A program made the position numbers and the translations under genes. 64,000 nucleotides of DNA, from NCBI GenBank assembly GCA_001917175.1, contig MNTV01000020.1, forward strand, positions 136,635-200,634, in the 5' to 3' direction. Within the stretch, counting starts at the first letter, position 1; each line of letters opens with the position of its first letter. The notes under the pieces were generated by a model. The model was not told where the DNA came from, ran no database searches, and saw only the letters and a list, made by a program, of their open reading frames with translations. Source of the stretch: Azospirillum sp. 51_20 (lineage in GTDB: Bacteria > Pseudomonadota > Alphaproteobacteria > RF32 > CAG-239). Shown here piece by piece: positions 15,912 to 24,305 of the stretch.

Positions 15912-16135
15912 AACAACTCCCGCTGCCCGCTTTTTCAAATTTGAAAACTCATCGCCGCCTTCGGGCTGAAAGGCTGAAAAACAACTTATTAATCGGCTTT
16001 TCCTGTTTGATTACAGCCGCTTTCTGCCCGGATTTCAATTAAGGCACAGACAATGCCGATACGGCCGATGCCGGCGGCATCTTGCCTTTTTTATGCAAAT
16101 TCGATTGTCTTGTACGGATATTCCGCCAAACTTTA
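15885..16135 (+). repeat. partial duplicate fragments of the membrane gene
   Basis: The last 30 nt of the gene (ATCGCCGCCTTCGG at 15885) recur 66 nt later (15951), again running into an in-frame stop. At about 16091-16126 a stretch reads YANSIVLYGYS, matching YANLIVLYKYA of the gene (about 15413-15448) with roughly 28 of 36 bases equal. These are remnants of at least one further, decayed paralogue. A GATGCC-GGC-GGCATC hairpin with a T-run lies between them at 16066-16092. Confidence 0.5.
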
Positions 16136-16280
16136 AATATGACCTGCTTCGCAAACGAAGTAAGAAGTAAAACGCAAAAACGGCCGGCCTGCCGAGCATA
16201 CTTCTGACAAACAGCCCTTTGCAAACCGGAAAAATCAGAAAAACATCAATGATGTCTCCCGACAAGCGAGAAATTCCGAA

Positions 16281-16400
16281 ACGGCCGCAAACCTAACGGT
16301 TTGACCACGAACAAAAGCACAAAGCGATCTTGTCCCGGCACCAAGGCATTCAACCCGGATAAAACCCGGATTTTCTACTGGGCATGCAACAAACTCTCAT
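16281..16400. repeat. dispersed repeat family, module 1, copy near rplO
   Basis: Ordered blocks shared with 9378-9505 and 31845-31960: GCCGCAAACCTAACGG, TTGTCCCGGCACCAA, GGCATTCAACCCGG, an ACCCGG inverted partner and GGCATGCAA. No coding potential. Confidence 0.65.
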
Positions 16401-16409
16401 CGGTTGACG

Positions 16410-16650
16410 CGAATGGCCTTAATCACTTTTCCCGGATAGCAGATGCAAATGAAGCGCAAACCCGGCGGCCGGACCGGTATGTCTGCATCTGCCTGCTCGT
16501 GCTGATACTTGAACCATAAACGTCCACTAGCTAACGTAAGTGATTTAACCATTCCGAAACTCAAACGCCCAGCCCGAAGCTGCGCAGACTTTACGGCCGG
16601 GCCGGTATATCTGTGCATCTGTCTGCCTGCTCAGACGCTCGAACCATAAA
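16410..16650. repeat. dispersed repeat family, module 2, two tandem copies near rplO
   Basis: Two related units of about 105-120 nt (16410-16515 and 16545-16650), each containing GGCCGG-N-CCGGTAT, TCTGCATCTG or TCTGTGCATCTG, CTGCCTGCTC and ending GAACCATAAA. The second runs straight into the rplO terminator. Related units occur at 31965-32080 and, inverted, at 63804-63890. Confidence 0.7.
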
Positions 16651-16678
16651 AAAACCTCCCTTCGGGGAGGCTTTTTTA
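16647..16678 (-). terminator. intrinsic terminator of the S10-spc block after rplO
   Basis: CCTCCC-CGAA-GGGAGG stem (UUCG-class tetraloop region) with a run of seven T on the minus strand, 16 nt beyond the rplO stop; it separates secY from the ribosomal block. Confidence 0.9.
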
Positions 16679-16693
16679 TAAATTCCTATCTGC

Positions 16694-17161
16694 TTAAGCG
16701 CCGATAATATTAACTTTGCCGCCGGCTTTTTCAATCGCGGCAACCGCAGCCTTGGAAGCCGAGTTGACCGAAATCGTAACCGCCGTGGTGACCGCACCGC
16801 GCGCCAGCAGACGAACACCGTCGTAAGTTTTGGTAACAATGCCGGCATTCGACAAAGCGGCCAAATCTACGGCGTCGGCTTTCAACTTGCCGGCGTCAAT
16901 CGCCGTCTGCAAAGTGTCGAGATTAACGACGGCAAAAACTTTGGCAAACGGATTTTTGAAACCGCGTTTCGGAAGTCTGCGGTAAATCGGCATCTGACCA
17001 CCTTCAAAACCGTTAATGGCGACGCCGCTGCGAGCTTTCTGCCCCTTCTGACCGTGTCCGGAAGTTTTGCCCTTTCCGCTGCCGATTCCGCGGCCGACAC
17101 GAATACGGTTCTTGGTTGCCCCGCAGTTGTCTTTTAATTCGTTAAGTTTCATTTTTTTCAC
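16694..17161 (-). CDS. rplO: 50S ribosomal protein L15
   Basis: 155 aa: MKLNELKDN-type start, the Gly-rich GRGIGSGKGKTSGHGQKGQKARSG loop region (about 23-46), FEGGQMPIYRRLPKRGF, and an acidic-free basic fold typical of L15, a late-assembling 50S protein. Last gene of the uninterrupted S10-spc run; a strong terminator follows where secY is normally found. Confidence 0.98.
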   Translation of the reverse strand: MKKMKLNELKDNCGATKNRIRVGRGIGSGKGKTSGHGQKGQKARSGVAINGFEGGQMPIYRRLPKRGFKNPFAKVFAVVNLDTLQTAIDAGKLKADAVDLAALSNAGIVTKTYDGVRLLARGAVTTAVTISVNSASKAAVAAIEKAGGKVNIIGA

Positions 17162-17223
17162 CTAATTTCATAATTCGGAACTTAAGAAGGGCGGGGGTTG
17201 CCGCCCCCTTTCGCTCCGGCTTA

Positions 17224-17406
17224 TTAATCCACAATTTTGACAAGATGCGGAATTTTGTTGATCATTCCGCGGATCGACGGAGTGTCCTCCAGTTCGACCA
17301 CTTTGTTCATCTTGTTCAAACCAAGTCCGATTAAAACGGCTTTCTGCTTGGCCGGACGTCCGATCGGACTGGCGACCTGCTTGACTTTTATCGTTTTGTT
17401 AGCCAT
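17224..17406 (-). CDS. rpmD: 50S ribosomal protein L30
   Basis: 60 aa, the usual bacterial length; IKVKQVASPIGRPAKQKAVL and GLGLNKMNK are diagnostic. It is a small 50S protein next to 5S rRNA-associated helices. It lies 3 nt after rpsE and 62 nt before rplO. Confidence 0.97.
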   Translation of the reverse strand: MANKTIKVKQVASPIGRPAKQKAVLIGLGLNKMNKVVELEDTPSIRGMINKIPHLVKIVD

Positions 17407-17409
17407 TGT

Positions 17410-17973
17410 TTAAGCCTCCTCTTTTTCGGTCTTTGCACCGGCAGCCGTTTCTCTGCGGCTGACGATGTCACCGACTTTCTTGCCTCTCTTGGCAGCGACC
17501 ATTCTCGGGGAACAAATCGACTGCAAAGCGTCAAAAGTGGCTTTGATCATGTTGTACGGGTTGTTGGAGCCGAGCGACTTGGCAACCACGTCCTGAACAC
17601 CCAGAACTTCAAAGATTGCGCGCATCGGGCCGCCGGCGATAACGCCGGTACCGGCGGGAGCCGTTCTCAAAACGACTTTTCCGGCACCGAAGTGTCCCTG
17701 TACGTCATGGTGCAGGGTTCTGCCTTCGCGCAGCGGAATGCGAACCATGTTCTTTTTGGCTTCGTTGGTGGCTTTGGTAATTGCTTCCGGAACTTCGGCA
17801 GCCTTACCCGAACCGTAACCGACGCGGCCCTTCTGGTCACCGACGACGACAACCGCAGCAAAAGACATGTTGCGGCCGCCCTTGACGGTTTTGGCGACGC
17901 GGTTGATGTGAACCAGTTTTTCAACCAGTTCTTCTTTTTTCTCTGTTTTACGACGATCTACAGCTTGTGCCAT
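17410..17973 (-). CDS. rpsE: 30S ribosomal protein S5
   Basis: 187 aa: double-stranded RNA-binding N-terminal part (HINRVAKTVKGGRNMSFAA) and the GAGKVVLRTAPAGTGVIAGG stretch. S5 helps shape the mRNA entry pore and decoding fidelity. The Lys/Glu-rich first 18 residues and the C-terminal tail (AKTEKEEA) are slightly longer than in E. coli (167 aa). Confidence 0.98.
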   Translation of the reverse strand: MAQAVDRRKTEKKEELVEKLVHINRVAKTVKGGRNMSFAAVVVVGDQKGRVGYGSGKAAEVPEAITKATNEAKKNMVRIPLREGRTLHHDVQGHFGAGKVVLRTAPAGTGVIAGGPMRAIFEVLGVQDVVAKSLGSNNPYNMIKATFDALQSICSPRMVAAKRGKKVGDIVSRRETAAGAKTEKEEA

Positions 17974-17985
17974 TTCTCTTTACTC

Positions 17986-18348
17986 CTAAAATTTCAAACC
18001 AGCTTCGCGAGCGGCATCGGCCAGAGCCTTGACACGGCCGTGGAAAATGTAACCGCCGCGGTCAAAGACCACTTCGCTTACACCCGACTTGATTGCTCTC
18101 TCGGCAACGGTTTTACCGATAACACCGGCTGCTTCAACGGTTGAAGTTTTCTTCAGGCTTTCTCTGACTTCCTTATCCAAAGTAGAGGCCGAAGCAACAG
18201 TCACACCTTTAATGTCGTCAATGATTTGTGCGTAGATGTGCTTACCGCTGCGGAAAACCGACAGTCTCAGTTTGCCGTTGGCAACGTTTTTCAAAGCTGT
18301 TCTCGCACGAGCTTGTCTCTTTTTAAACAATTTTCTTGGCGTATTCAT
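17986..18348 (-). CDS. rplR: 50S ribosomal protein L18
   Basis: 120 aa, 5S rRNA-binding protein of the central protuberance. LRLSVFRSGKHIYAQIIDD and FDRGGYIFHGRVKALADAAR are family signatures. RBS AGGAAT before the ATG; 12 nt before rpsE. Confidence 0.98.
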   Translation of the reverse strand: MNTPRKLFKKRQARARTALKNVANGKLRLSVFRSGKHIYAQIIDDIKGVTVASASTLDKEVRESLKKTSTVEAAGVIGKTVAERAIKSGVSEVVFDRGGYIFHGRVKALADAAREAGLKF

Positions 18349-18359
18349 TAAACTATTCC

Positions 18360-18899
18360 TTATTTCTTCTTGCCTTCTTTACGACGGACATACTGACCGG
18401 TATATCTTACGCCTTTACCCTTATAAGGTTCGGGTTTTCTATACTCGCGAATTTTATCCGCAACCTGACCGACCAACTGCTTGTCGGCACCGAAAACGGT
18501 CAGCTGCGTCGGCGAAACGCAGGTAATCTTAATGCCTTCCGGAGCATTATAGATAACATCGTGCGAAAAGCCGAGAGAAAGCACCAGCTTGCTGCTGCCT
18601 TCCATTCTGGCCTTGTAACCGACGCCGATCAGTTCCAGCTGCTTGGTAAAGCCTTCGCTTACACCTTTGACGATGGAATTAATCTGGGCTCTGGTCGTTC
18701 CCCATAAAGCACGGGCCTGTTGTGACTGATGCAAAGGCGCAACCACAACTTTGTTTTCTTCCAATTTGGCATTGACCATACCGTCGTCAAAAGCAAACTT
18801 CAACTCGCCGTTTTTACCTTTGGCGGTAACAACATTGCCGTTGATGGTTACGGTAACGCCTTCAGGGACGATAACTGGATATTTTCCAATTCTAGACAT
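18360..18899 (-). CDS. rplF: 50S ribosomal protein L6
   Basis: 179 aa: MSRIGKYPVIVPEGV start, two related beta domains, and the end PEPYKGKGVRYTGQYVRRKEGKKK with the rRNA-binding GKGVRY motif. L6 lies near the sarcin-ricin loop of the 50S. 17 nt after rpsH. Confidence 0.98.
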   Translation of the reverse strand: MSRIGKYPVIVPEGVTVTINGNVVTAKGKNGELKFAFDDGMVNAKLEENKVVVAPLHQSQQARALWGTTRAQINSIVKGVSEGFTKQLELIGVGYKARMEGSSKLVLSLGFSHDVIYNAPEGIKITCVSPTQLTVFGADKQLVGQVADKIREYRKPEPYKGKGVRYTGQYVRRKEGKKK

Positions 18900-18916
18900 A
18901 CCAATTCTCCCTTAAA

Positions 18917-19315
18917 TTAAAATACTTGACACAGAATTTCACCGCCGACGTTGGCCTTTCTGGCCTCATTGTCGCTCATAACGCCCTGCGGAGTCGAGAT
19001 AATCGAGATCCCGAGACCGTTATATACTCTCGGCAGGTCCTTCACGCTCGAATAAACGCGGCGGCCCGGCGTAGATACGCGGTAAATTTCGTTAATAACG
19101 GAAGCACCTTCAAAGTACTTCAACTGAATGCGAAGTTCGTCAATGCCGGCACGAACGTTGTATTTTTCGTAACCGAGAATATAACCTTCTTTTTTCAGAA
19201 CTTCCAAAACGCTTTCACGCAGGCGAGAAGCAGGAGAGATGACTTCCTTTTTCTTCGCGCTTTGTGCGTTTCTAATGCGTGTGAGCATATCGCCCAAAGG
19301 ATCAGACATAGACAT
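18917..19315 (-). CDS. rpsH: 30S ribosomal protein S8
   Basis: 132 aa: DPLGDMLTRIRNAQ start and the C-terminal LGISIISTPQGVMSDNEARK. S8 is a primary 16S rRNA binder and the classic autogenous regulator of the spc operon in E. coli; whether that control exists here is unknown. Confidence 0.98.
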   Translation of the reverse strand: MSMSDPLGDMLTRIRNAQSAKKKEVISPASRLRESVLEVLKKEGYILGYEKYNVRAGIDELRIQLKYFEGASVINEIYRVSTPGRRVYSSVKDLPRVYNGLGISIISTPQGVMSDNEARKANVGGEILCQVF

Positions 19316-19332
19316 AATCTAAAAACCTCCTA

Positions 19333-19638
19333 CTACCAGCTGGATTTTACTAAACCGGGGATTTCACCGAAGCTGGCCATTCTTCTCAATTCGTTGCGGC
19401 ACAGCTTGAATTTGCGGTAAACACCACGGGAACGGCCCGTATTTTCGCAACGGTTCTTAATGCGAACCTTCGACGAATTGCGGGGCAGTTCGGCTAATTT
19501 CAACACTTTCTTGAATCTTTCTTCCGGAGAAGTGTTTTTGTCTTTGATCTCGGCGATCAACTTGCCGCGAACGGCAGCAAACTTCTCGGCTTTCCGGATT
19601 CTTTTCAGGTTTCTGTAAATAGAACTCTTTTTTGCCAT
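19333..19638 (-). CDS. rpsN: 30S ribosomal protein S14 (zinc-free form)
   Basis: 101 aa, the long type without the two CxxC pairs of the zinc form. RCENTGRSRGVYRKF and the end MASFGEIPGLVKSSW are diagnostic. It is located in the 30S head and needed for late assembly. 14 nt after rplE. Confidence 0.98.
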   Translation of the reverse strand: MAKKSSIYRNLKRIRKAEKFAAVRGKLIAEIKDKNTSPEERFKKVLKLAELPRNSSKVRIKNRCENTGRSRGVYRKFKLCRNELRRMASFGEIPGLVKSSW

Positions 19639-19652
19639 GGTAAAATCTCCGC

Positions 19653-20192
19653 TTAATTCTTAATCGGTAAGTTGAAACCGGTCAGAAGCGCTTTGGCTTC
19701 TTCATCGGTTTTGGCAGAAGTGCAGATTACGATGTCCATTCCGCGTACGGCATCAACCTTTTCATAGTTGATTTCAGGGAAAATGATCTGTTCCTTGATG
19801 CCGAAGGCAAAGTTGCCGCGGCCGTCAAAGTTTTTGCCCTGAATGCCGTGGAAGTCTCTGATTCGCGGCAAAGCCATGTTAACCAGTCTTTCCAGGAATT
19901 CGTACATTCTTTCTCTTCTCAGAGTTACCTTGCAGCCGATCGGCATTTCTTCTCTTACCTTGAAGGTAGCGATAGATTTGCGGGCTTTGGTGATAACCGG
20001 CTTCTGGCCGGCGATCATGCCCATTTCCTCTGCGGCGTTGGTCAGTTTCTTCTTGTCCGTAACGGCGTCGCCGACACCCATGTTAAGGACGATCTTGGTC
20101 AGCTTCGGAATCTCGTGGCTATTGGTGTAACCGAACTTGTCCACGAGAGATTTCTTAATGACCTCATTATACAATTTTTCAAAATTTGTCAT
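19653..20192 (-). CDS. rplE: 50S ribosomal protein L5
   Basis: 179 aa from the ATG at 20192; a TTG directly before it is not needed because AGGGA is well placed for the ATG. L5 binds 5S rRNA with L18. Family signature: LTKIVLNMGVGDAVTDKK, and RGNFAFGIKEQIIFPEI near the C-terminus. Confidence 0.98.
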   Translation of the reverse strand: MTNFEKLYNEVIKKSLVDKFGYTNSHEIPKLTKIVLNMGVGDAVTDKKKLTNAAEEMGMIAGQKPVITKARKSIATFKVREEMPIGCKVTLRRERMYEFLERLVNMALPRIRDFHGIQGKNFDGRGNFAFGIKEQIIFPEINYEKVDAVRGMDIVICTSAKTDEEAKALLTGFNLPIKN

Positions 20193-20204
20193 CAATCTGA
20201 TCCC

Positions 20205-20525
20205 TTATTTATCGATTACTTCACCGGACTTGCGGGCAAAACGAACCTTGCGGCCGTTTTCTTCCTTATATCCGACCTTAGTTGCCTTTCCGGACTGGGA
20301 ATCAACCAAAGCCACATTGGAAACGTGAATCGGCGCTTCTTTAGTGATAATGCCGCCGGCAGACTGCTGGCTCGGCTTGGTGTGTCTTTTAACCAGGTTT
20401 ACGCCCTGGACGACAACTTTGCCTTCTTTCGGCATGGCTTTCAAAACTTCACCGGTTTTGCCTTTGTCGTCACCCGACAAAACGATAACCTGATCGCCTT
20501 TTTTTACTTTTAACTTAAGGTTCAT
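20205..20525 (-). CDS. rplX: 50S ribosomal protein L24
   Basis: 106 aa with an N-terminal KOW motif (GDQVIVLSGDDKGKTGEVL). L24 initiates 50S assembly and lies at the tunnel exit. Its ATG overlaps the rplN stop by one base (TAATG), so the pair is coupled. Confidence 0.98.
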   Translation of the reverse strand: MNLKLKVKKGDQVIVLSGDDKGKTGEVLKAMPKEGKVVVQGVNLVKRHTKPSQQSAGGIITKEAPIHVSNVALVDSQSGKATKVGYKEENGRKVRFARKSGEVIDK

Positions 20526-20893
20526 TATAATACCTCCGGCGCTAATGAAATTATTTTCATAAATTTCTTTGCACGCAATTCTCTGGTCACGGGGCCGAAA
20601 ATACGGGTGCCGATCGGCTCGCCGTCCTTGTTGATCAGAACCGCGGCATTGCTGTCAAAACGGATGACGGATCCGTCTTTGCGGCGAATGTCGCTTGCAG
20701 TGCGAACGATAACGGCTTTGTGGACGTCGCCTTTCTTAACGCGTCCCTTCGGCAATGCGTCCTTAATCGATACCACGATTACGTCACCGACGGTCGCGTG
20801 CATTCTCTTAGAACCGCCAAGAACCTTTATGCACTGCACCTGACGTGCTCCCGAATTGTCTGCAACATCCAGGTTGGTTTGCATTTGTATCAT
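20525..20893 (-). CDS. rplN: 50S ribosomal protein L14
   Basis: 122 aa, the standard length; MIQMQTNLDVADNSGARQ is the invariant N-terminus and GTRIFGPVTRELR the C-terminal signature. L14 contributes to intersubunit bridges. The downstream rplX start overlaps its stop. Confidence 0.98.
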   Translation of the reverse strand: MIQMQTNLDVADNSGARQVQCIKVLGGSKRMHATVGDVIVVSIKDALPKGRVKKGDVHKAVIVRTASDIRRKDGSVIRFDSNAAVLINKDGEPIGTRIFGPVTRELRAKKFMKIISLAPEVL

Positions 20894-20908
20894 TTTTCTC
20901 TTCCTTCT

Positions 20909-21148
20909 CTATTCGGCGTTATCAACTAACACGGTCCAAGTCTTGGTCTTAGAATAAGGCTTGGCCTCAATGATTCTAACTTCGTCACCAATTTTGAACT
21001 GGTTGTTTTCATCGTGAGCGGCATATTTCTTGCTTTTCTTGATGAATTTTTTGTAAACCGGATGCATAACCTGACGTTCAACTTTAACAACGACGGTTTT
21101 GTCCTGTTTATCACTTACAACAACACCTTGAAGAATTCTTTTAGGCAT
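20909..21148 (-). CDS. rpsQ: 30S ribosomal protein S17
   Basis: 79 aa: LQGVVVSDKQDKTVVVKVER and the GDEVRIIEAKPYSKTKTW signature of this OB-fold primary 16S rRNA binder. RBS AGGAG 6-7 nt before the ATG. Confidence 0.98.
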   Translation of the reverse strand: MPKRILQGVVVSDKQDKTVVVKVERQVMHPVYKKFIKKSKKYAAHDENNQFKIGDEVRIIEAKPYSKTKTWTVLVDNAE

Positions 21149-21159
21149 AGCTTTTTCTC

Positions 21160-21357
21160 CTAACTATTCTTCTTACGCTCGGTTAAAAGCGTGTTGATTT
21201 TTGCAATTTCGCGGCGTACTTTGCGGACATTTGCAGTATTCTGCAACTGGCCGGTAGACTGCTGAATCCGAAGATTGAACTGTTCTTTTTTGGCTTCAAC
21301 CAGTTTGGCTTCCAGTTCGTCAACAGTCATGCTGCGAAGATCTTTGATTTTTGCCAT
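21160..21357 (-). CDS. rpmC: 50S ribosomal protein L29
   Basis: 65 aa, two-helix hairpin protein at the tunnel exit, adjacent to the trigger-factor and SRP docking site. KEQFNLRIQQSTGQLQN and the basic second helix are typical. Its ATG is 1 nt from the rplP stop. Confidence 0.97.
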   Translation of the reverse strand: MAKIKDLRSMTVDELEAKLVEAKKEQFNLRIQQSTGQLQNTANVRKVRREIAKINTLLTERKKNS

Positions 21358-21358
21358 C

Positions 21359-21787
21359 TTATGCTACTCCTTGGTCAGAATTAAGACGTTTGACGAATTT
21401 TGTTTTAATCGGGAGTTTGGCAGCGCCCAGGGCAAAAGCCGTGCGGGCGGTTTCCTCGCTCACGCCGTCGATTTCAAACATAATCCGACCGGGGTGCACT
21501 CTGGCGCACCAATATTCGATCGAACCCTTACCTTTACCCATACGGACTTCGGCAGGTTTGTCGGATACCGGCACATCCGGGAAAATTCGGATCCATACTC
21601 TTCCGGCTCTTTTCATTTCACGGGTAATCGCGCGACGGGCCGCTTCAATCTGGCGGGCCGTAATGCGATCCGGGGTCAGAGCTTTCAATCCATATGTACC
21701 GAAACTCAGTTCCGCGCCGCCCTTGGTCAGGCCGTGGATACGGCCCTTGTGCTGCTTGCGGAATTTTAATCTTTTTGGACTTAACAT
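21359..21787 (-). CDS. rplP: 50S ribosomal protein L16
   Basis: 142 aa; begins MLSPKRLKFRKQHKGR and has the RRAITREMKRAGRVWIRIFP and GKGKGSIEYWCARV segments near the A site. Length slightly above E. coli (136) because of a short C-terminal tail. Confidence 0.98.
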   Translation of the reverse strand: MLSPKRLKFRKQHKGRIHGLTKGGAELSFGTYGLKALTPDRITARQIEAARRAITREMKRAGRVWIRIFPDVPVSDKPAEVRMGKGKGSIEYWCARVHPGRIMFEIDGVSEETARTAFALGAAKLPIKTKFVKRLNSDQGVA

Positions 21788-21806
21788 TTTACTTAAACCT
21801 CAATGT

Positions 21807-22475
21807 TTACTTTTGTTCAGCCAGCTTCTTGTCCTGGGCCATCGGATCGTGAGCCATGATCTCGCCTTTGTAGATCCAGACTTTTACGCCGCAAGCGCCA
21901 TAAGTGGTGTGAGCCGTTGAAGTTGCATAATCAATGTCAGCACGCAGGGTGTGCAGAGGAACGCGCCCTTCCCGATAGTGTTCGGTTCTGGCGATTTCCG
22001 CACCGCCCAGACGGCCGGAGCAGCTTACTTTGATTCCTTCGGCTCCGAGACGCAGGGCCGACTGCATAACGCGTTTCATCGCGCGGCGGAAAGCAACGCG
22101 TCTTTCCAGCTGCTGAGCAACGCTGTCCGCAACCAGTTGTGCGTCCAGTTCCGGTTTTCTTACTTCCAGAATGTTCAGCTGAACTTCGGAAGCGGTCATG
22201 GACTGAATTTCTTTTCTCAAAGCTTCGATATCCTGACCTTTTTTACCGATAACGACACCGGGTCTTGCCGAGTGAATGGTGACTCTGGCCTTTTTCGCAG
22301 GACGTTCGATGACGATTCTGCTGATGCCGGCCTGAGCCAGTTTCTTTTTCAAGAATTCTTTAATTTTAACGTCTTCATGCAGGTAACCGGCATAGTTGTC
22401 GTCGGCATACCAGCGGGAATCCCAGGTACGGTTAACACCCAAACGAAGACTTGTAGGATTTGCTTTCTGTCCCAT
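21807..22475 (-). CDS. rpsC: 30S ribosomal protein S3
   Basis: 222 aa from the ATG at 22475 (MGQKANPTSLRLGV), with AGGAG 7 nt upstream; the preceding TTG codon is ignored. KH domain with GVVIGKKGQDIEAL. The C-terminal S3 domain ends in a Lys-rich tail. S3 is part of the mRNA entry helicase with S4 and S5. 4 nt after the rplV stop. Confidence 0.98.
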   Translation of the reverse strand: MGQKANPTSLRLGVNRTWDSRWYADDNYAGYLHEDVKIKEFLKKKLAQAGISRIVIERPAKKARVTIHSARPGVVIGKKGQDIEALRKEIQSMTASEVQLNILEVRKPELDAQLVADSVAQQLERRVAFRRAMKRVMQSALRLGAEGIKVSCSGRLGGAEIARTEHYREGRVPLHTLRADIDYATSTAHTTYGACGVKVWIYKGEIMAHDPMAQDKKLAEQK

Positions 22476-22479
22476 CAAC

Positions 22480-22854
22480 TTACTCCTGACGCTCGGTTAC
22501 AACGATGGTAATGTTGGAGAAGGGTTTCAAAACTCTTGCTCCCCTGCCGCGGCCTCTTGCGTGCATGCGTTTCATTACCAAACCTTTTCCGCAATAAGCT
22601 TCACTGACAAAAAGCTTATCGATGTTTAACTGATGATTGTTTTCAGCATTTGCAATCGCCGATTGCAAAACTTTCAAAACCGACTTGGCAATTCTCTTCT
22701 TGGAGAAAGTGAGTTCGGCAACAGCCTTCTCAACAGCCAATCCGCGGATCGATTCGGCAACCAGGTTAAGCTTGCGGGGACTCGTGCGCAGCGCATTGCA
22801 AACGGCCTGAGCCTGATTTGCCTGCAGTCTTCTCGTATCTTTAGACTTTCCCAT
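22480..22854 (-). CDS. rplV: 50S ribosomal protein L22
   Basis: 124 aa from the ATG at 22854; a GTG one codon earlier is less likely. RTSPRKLNLVAESIRG and the tunnel loop MHARGRGRGARVLKPF are clear. L22 lines the exit tunnel. RBS GAGGAG upstream. Confidence 0.98.
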   Translation of the reverse strand: MGKSKDTRRLQANQAQAVCNALRTSPRKLNLVAESIRGLAVEKAVAELTFSKKRIAKSVLKVLQSAIANAENNHQLNIDKLFVSEAYCGKGLVMKRMHARGRGRGARVLKPFSNITIVVTERQE

Positions 22855-22856
22855 CA

Positions 22857-23135
22857 CTAACTCCTCTTGGCTTTCTTGTCGGCTGCGTGACCGTAGAATA
22901 CGCGGGTCGGGGCAAATTCGCCGAACTTGTGGCCGACCATATCTTCGGTAACGAGAACCGGGATAAACTTATGACCATTGTGAACACCAAATGTCAAACC
23001 GACGAACTGCGGCAGCATGGTGGATCTGCGCGACCAGATTTTGATTACTTCGTTTCTGCCCGAAGCTCTGGCGGCGTCTGCTTTCTTCAAGAGATATCCA
23101 TCAACAAACGGTCCTTTCCAAACTGAACGTGTCAT
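22857..23135 (-). CDS. rpsS: 30S ribosomal protein S19
   Basis: 92 aa: MTRSVWKGPFVDGYLL start, WSRRSTMLPQFVGLTFGVHN, GHKFGEFAPTR end. S19 sits in the 30S head with S13. Standard length. Confidence 0.98.
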   Translation of the reverse strand: MTRSVWKGPFVDGYLLKKADAARASGRNEVIKIWSRRSTMLPQFVGLTFGVHNGHKFIPVLVTEDMVGHKFGEFAPTRVFYGHAADKKAKRS

Positions 23136-23150
23136 TAGCTTATCTCCTTA

Positions 23151-23984
23151 TTATTTCTTGTTGTCGCGACGGGATCTCATGATAAAGCGATCCGTCTTCT
23201 TGTTGGAACGAGTCTTGCCGCCCTTGGTCGGTTTGCCCCACGGCGTGGTCGGATGACGTCCGCCCGAAGTACGGCCTTCACCACCACCCATCGGGTGATC
23301 GACAGGGTTCATGGCCACACCGCGGGAAACGGGACGCAGTCCCAGCCAACGGGTACGGCCGGCTTTGCCGAGAGATTTGTTCTGATTGTCCGGGTTGGAA
23401 ACGGCACCGACCGTCGCCAGACATTCTTCGCGAACAACTCTCAGTTCGCCCGAGCTCAGCTTCAACTGAGCATAACCGGCATCTTTACCGACAACCTGAG
23501 CATAGCATCCGGCCGAACGAACCAGCTGGCCGCCCTTGCCCGAACGAAGCTCGACGTTGTGAATAATGGTACCGACCGGCATGTTCTTAAGAGGCATGGC
23601 ATTGCCCGGCTTGATATCGGCTTTGGCGGCCGAAATAACCTTGTCGCCGGCTTTTAATCTCTGCGGAGCGAGAATATAGGACTTTTCGCCGTCTTCATAG
23701 CAGATCAGAGCAATGAAAGCGGAACGGTTCGGATCATATTCGATTCTCTCTACAGTTGCCTCAACATCAAACTTATTACGTCTAAAGTCGATAATTCTGA
23801 GCTTGCGTTTGTGTCCGCCGCCCTTTCTCCGACTTGTAACATGTCCGAAATTATCGCGCCCACCGGTCTTGGTAAGACCGATTGTCAAAGACTTCTCAGG
23901 AGCTCCTTTGTACAGCTCGGATCTGTCAACGATAACCAGCTGGCGAAGTCCGGGAGACGTGGGCTTATATGTTTTTAACACCAT
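23151..23984 (-). CDS. rplB: 50S ribosomal protein L2
   Basis: 277 aa: SH3-like and OB folds followed by the highly conserved C-terminal loop RGVAMNPVDHPMGGGEGRTS with the His implicated in peptidyl-transferase function. Primary 23S rRNA binder. 3 nt after rplW. Confidence 0.98.
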   Translation of the reverse strand: MVLKTYKPTSPGLRQLVIVDRSELYKGAPEKSLTIGLTKTGGRDNFGHVTSRRKGGGHKRKLRIIDFRRNKFDVEATVERIEYDPNRSAFIALICYEDGEKSYILAPQRLKAGDKVISAAKADIKPGNAMPLKNMPVGTIIHNVELRSGKGGQLVRSAGCYAQVVGKDAGYAQLKLSSGELRVVREECLATVGAVSNPDNQNKSLGKAGRTRWLGLRPVSRGVAMNPVDHPMGGGEGRTSGGRHPTTPWGKPTKGGKTRSNKKTDRFIMRSRRDNKK

Positions 23985-23987
23985 TTT

Positions 23988-24305
23988 TTAAATTCCTGTT
24001 GTAACATCAATATTTTGACCATCGGCAAGAGTAACCAAAGCCTTCTTGAAATCGGAACGGCGTCCCAGATTGTTTCTGAATCTTTTGGTCTTGCCAGCCT
24101 GACGAATGGTATTCACCTTGGTTACTTTAACGTTGAAGATAGCTTCAACCGCAGCCTTGATCTCGTCTTTGGAAGCTTCCAGCGGAACGCGGAAAACGAT
24201 TTTTCCGGCTTCGCTCGAGAGCATCGACTTTTCGGTGATTACCGGACGAACCAGCGTATCGTACATCTGCGCAGTTACATTGTTGGTTTTCTCGTTCTTA
24301 CTCAT
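23988..24305 (-). CDS. rplW: 50S ribosomal protein L23
   Basis: 105 aa from the ATG at 24305, preceded by GGAGG; it overlaps the end of rplD by 4 nt. VRPVITEKSMLSSE and the NVKVTKVNTI stretch identify it. L23 is the trigger-factor and SRP docking protein at the tunnel exit. Confidence 0.97.
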   Translation of the reverse strand: MSKNEKTNNVTAQMYDTLVRPVITEKSMLSSEAGKIVFRVPLEASKDEIKAAVEAIFNVKVTKVNTIRQAGKTKRFRNNLGRRSDFKKALVTLADGQNIDVTTGI

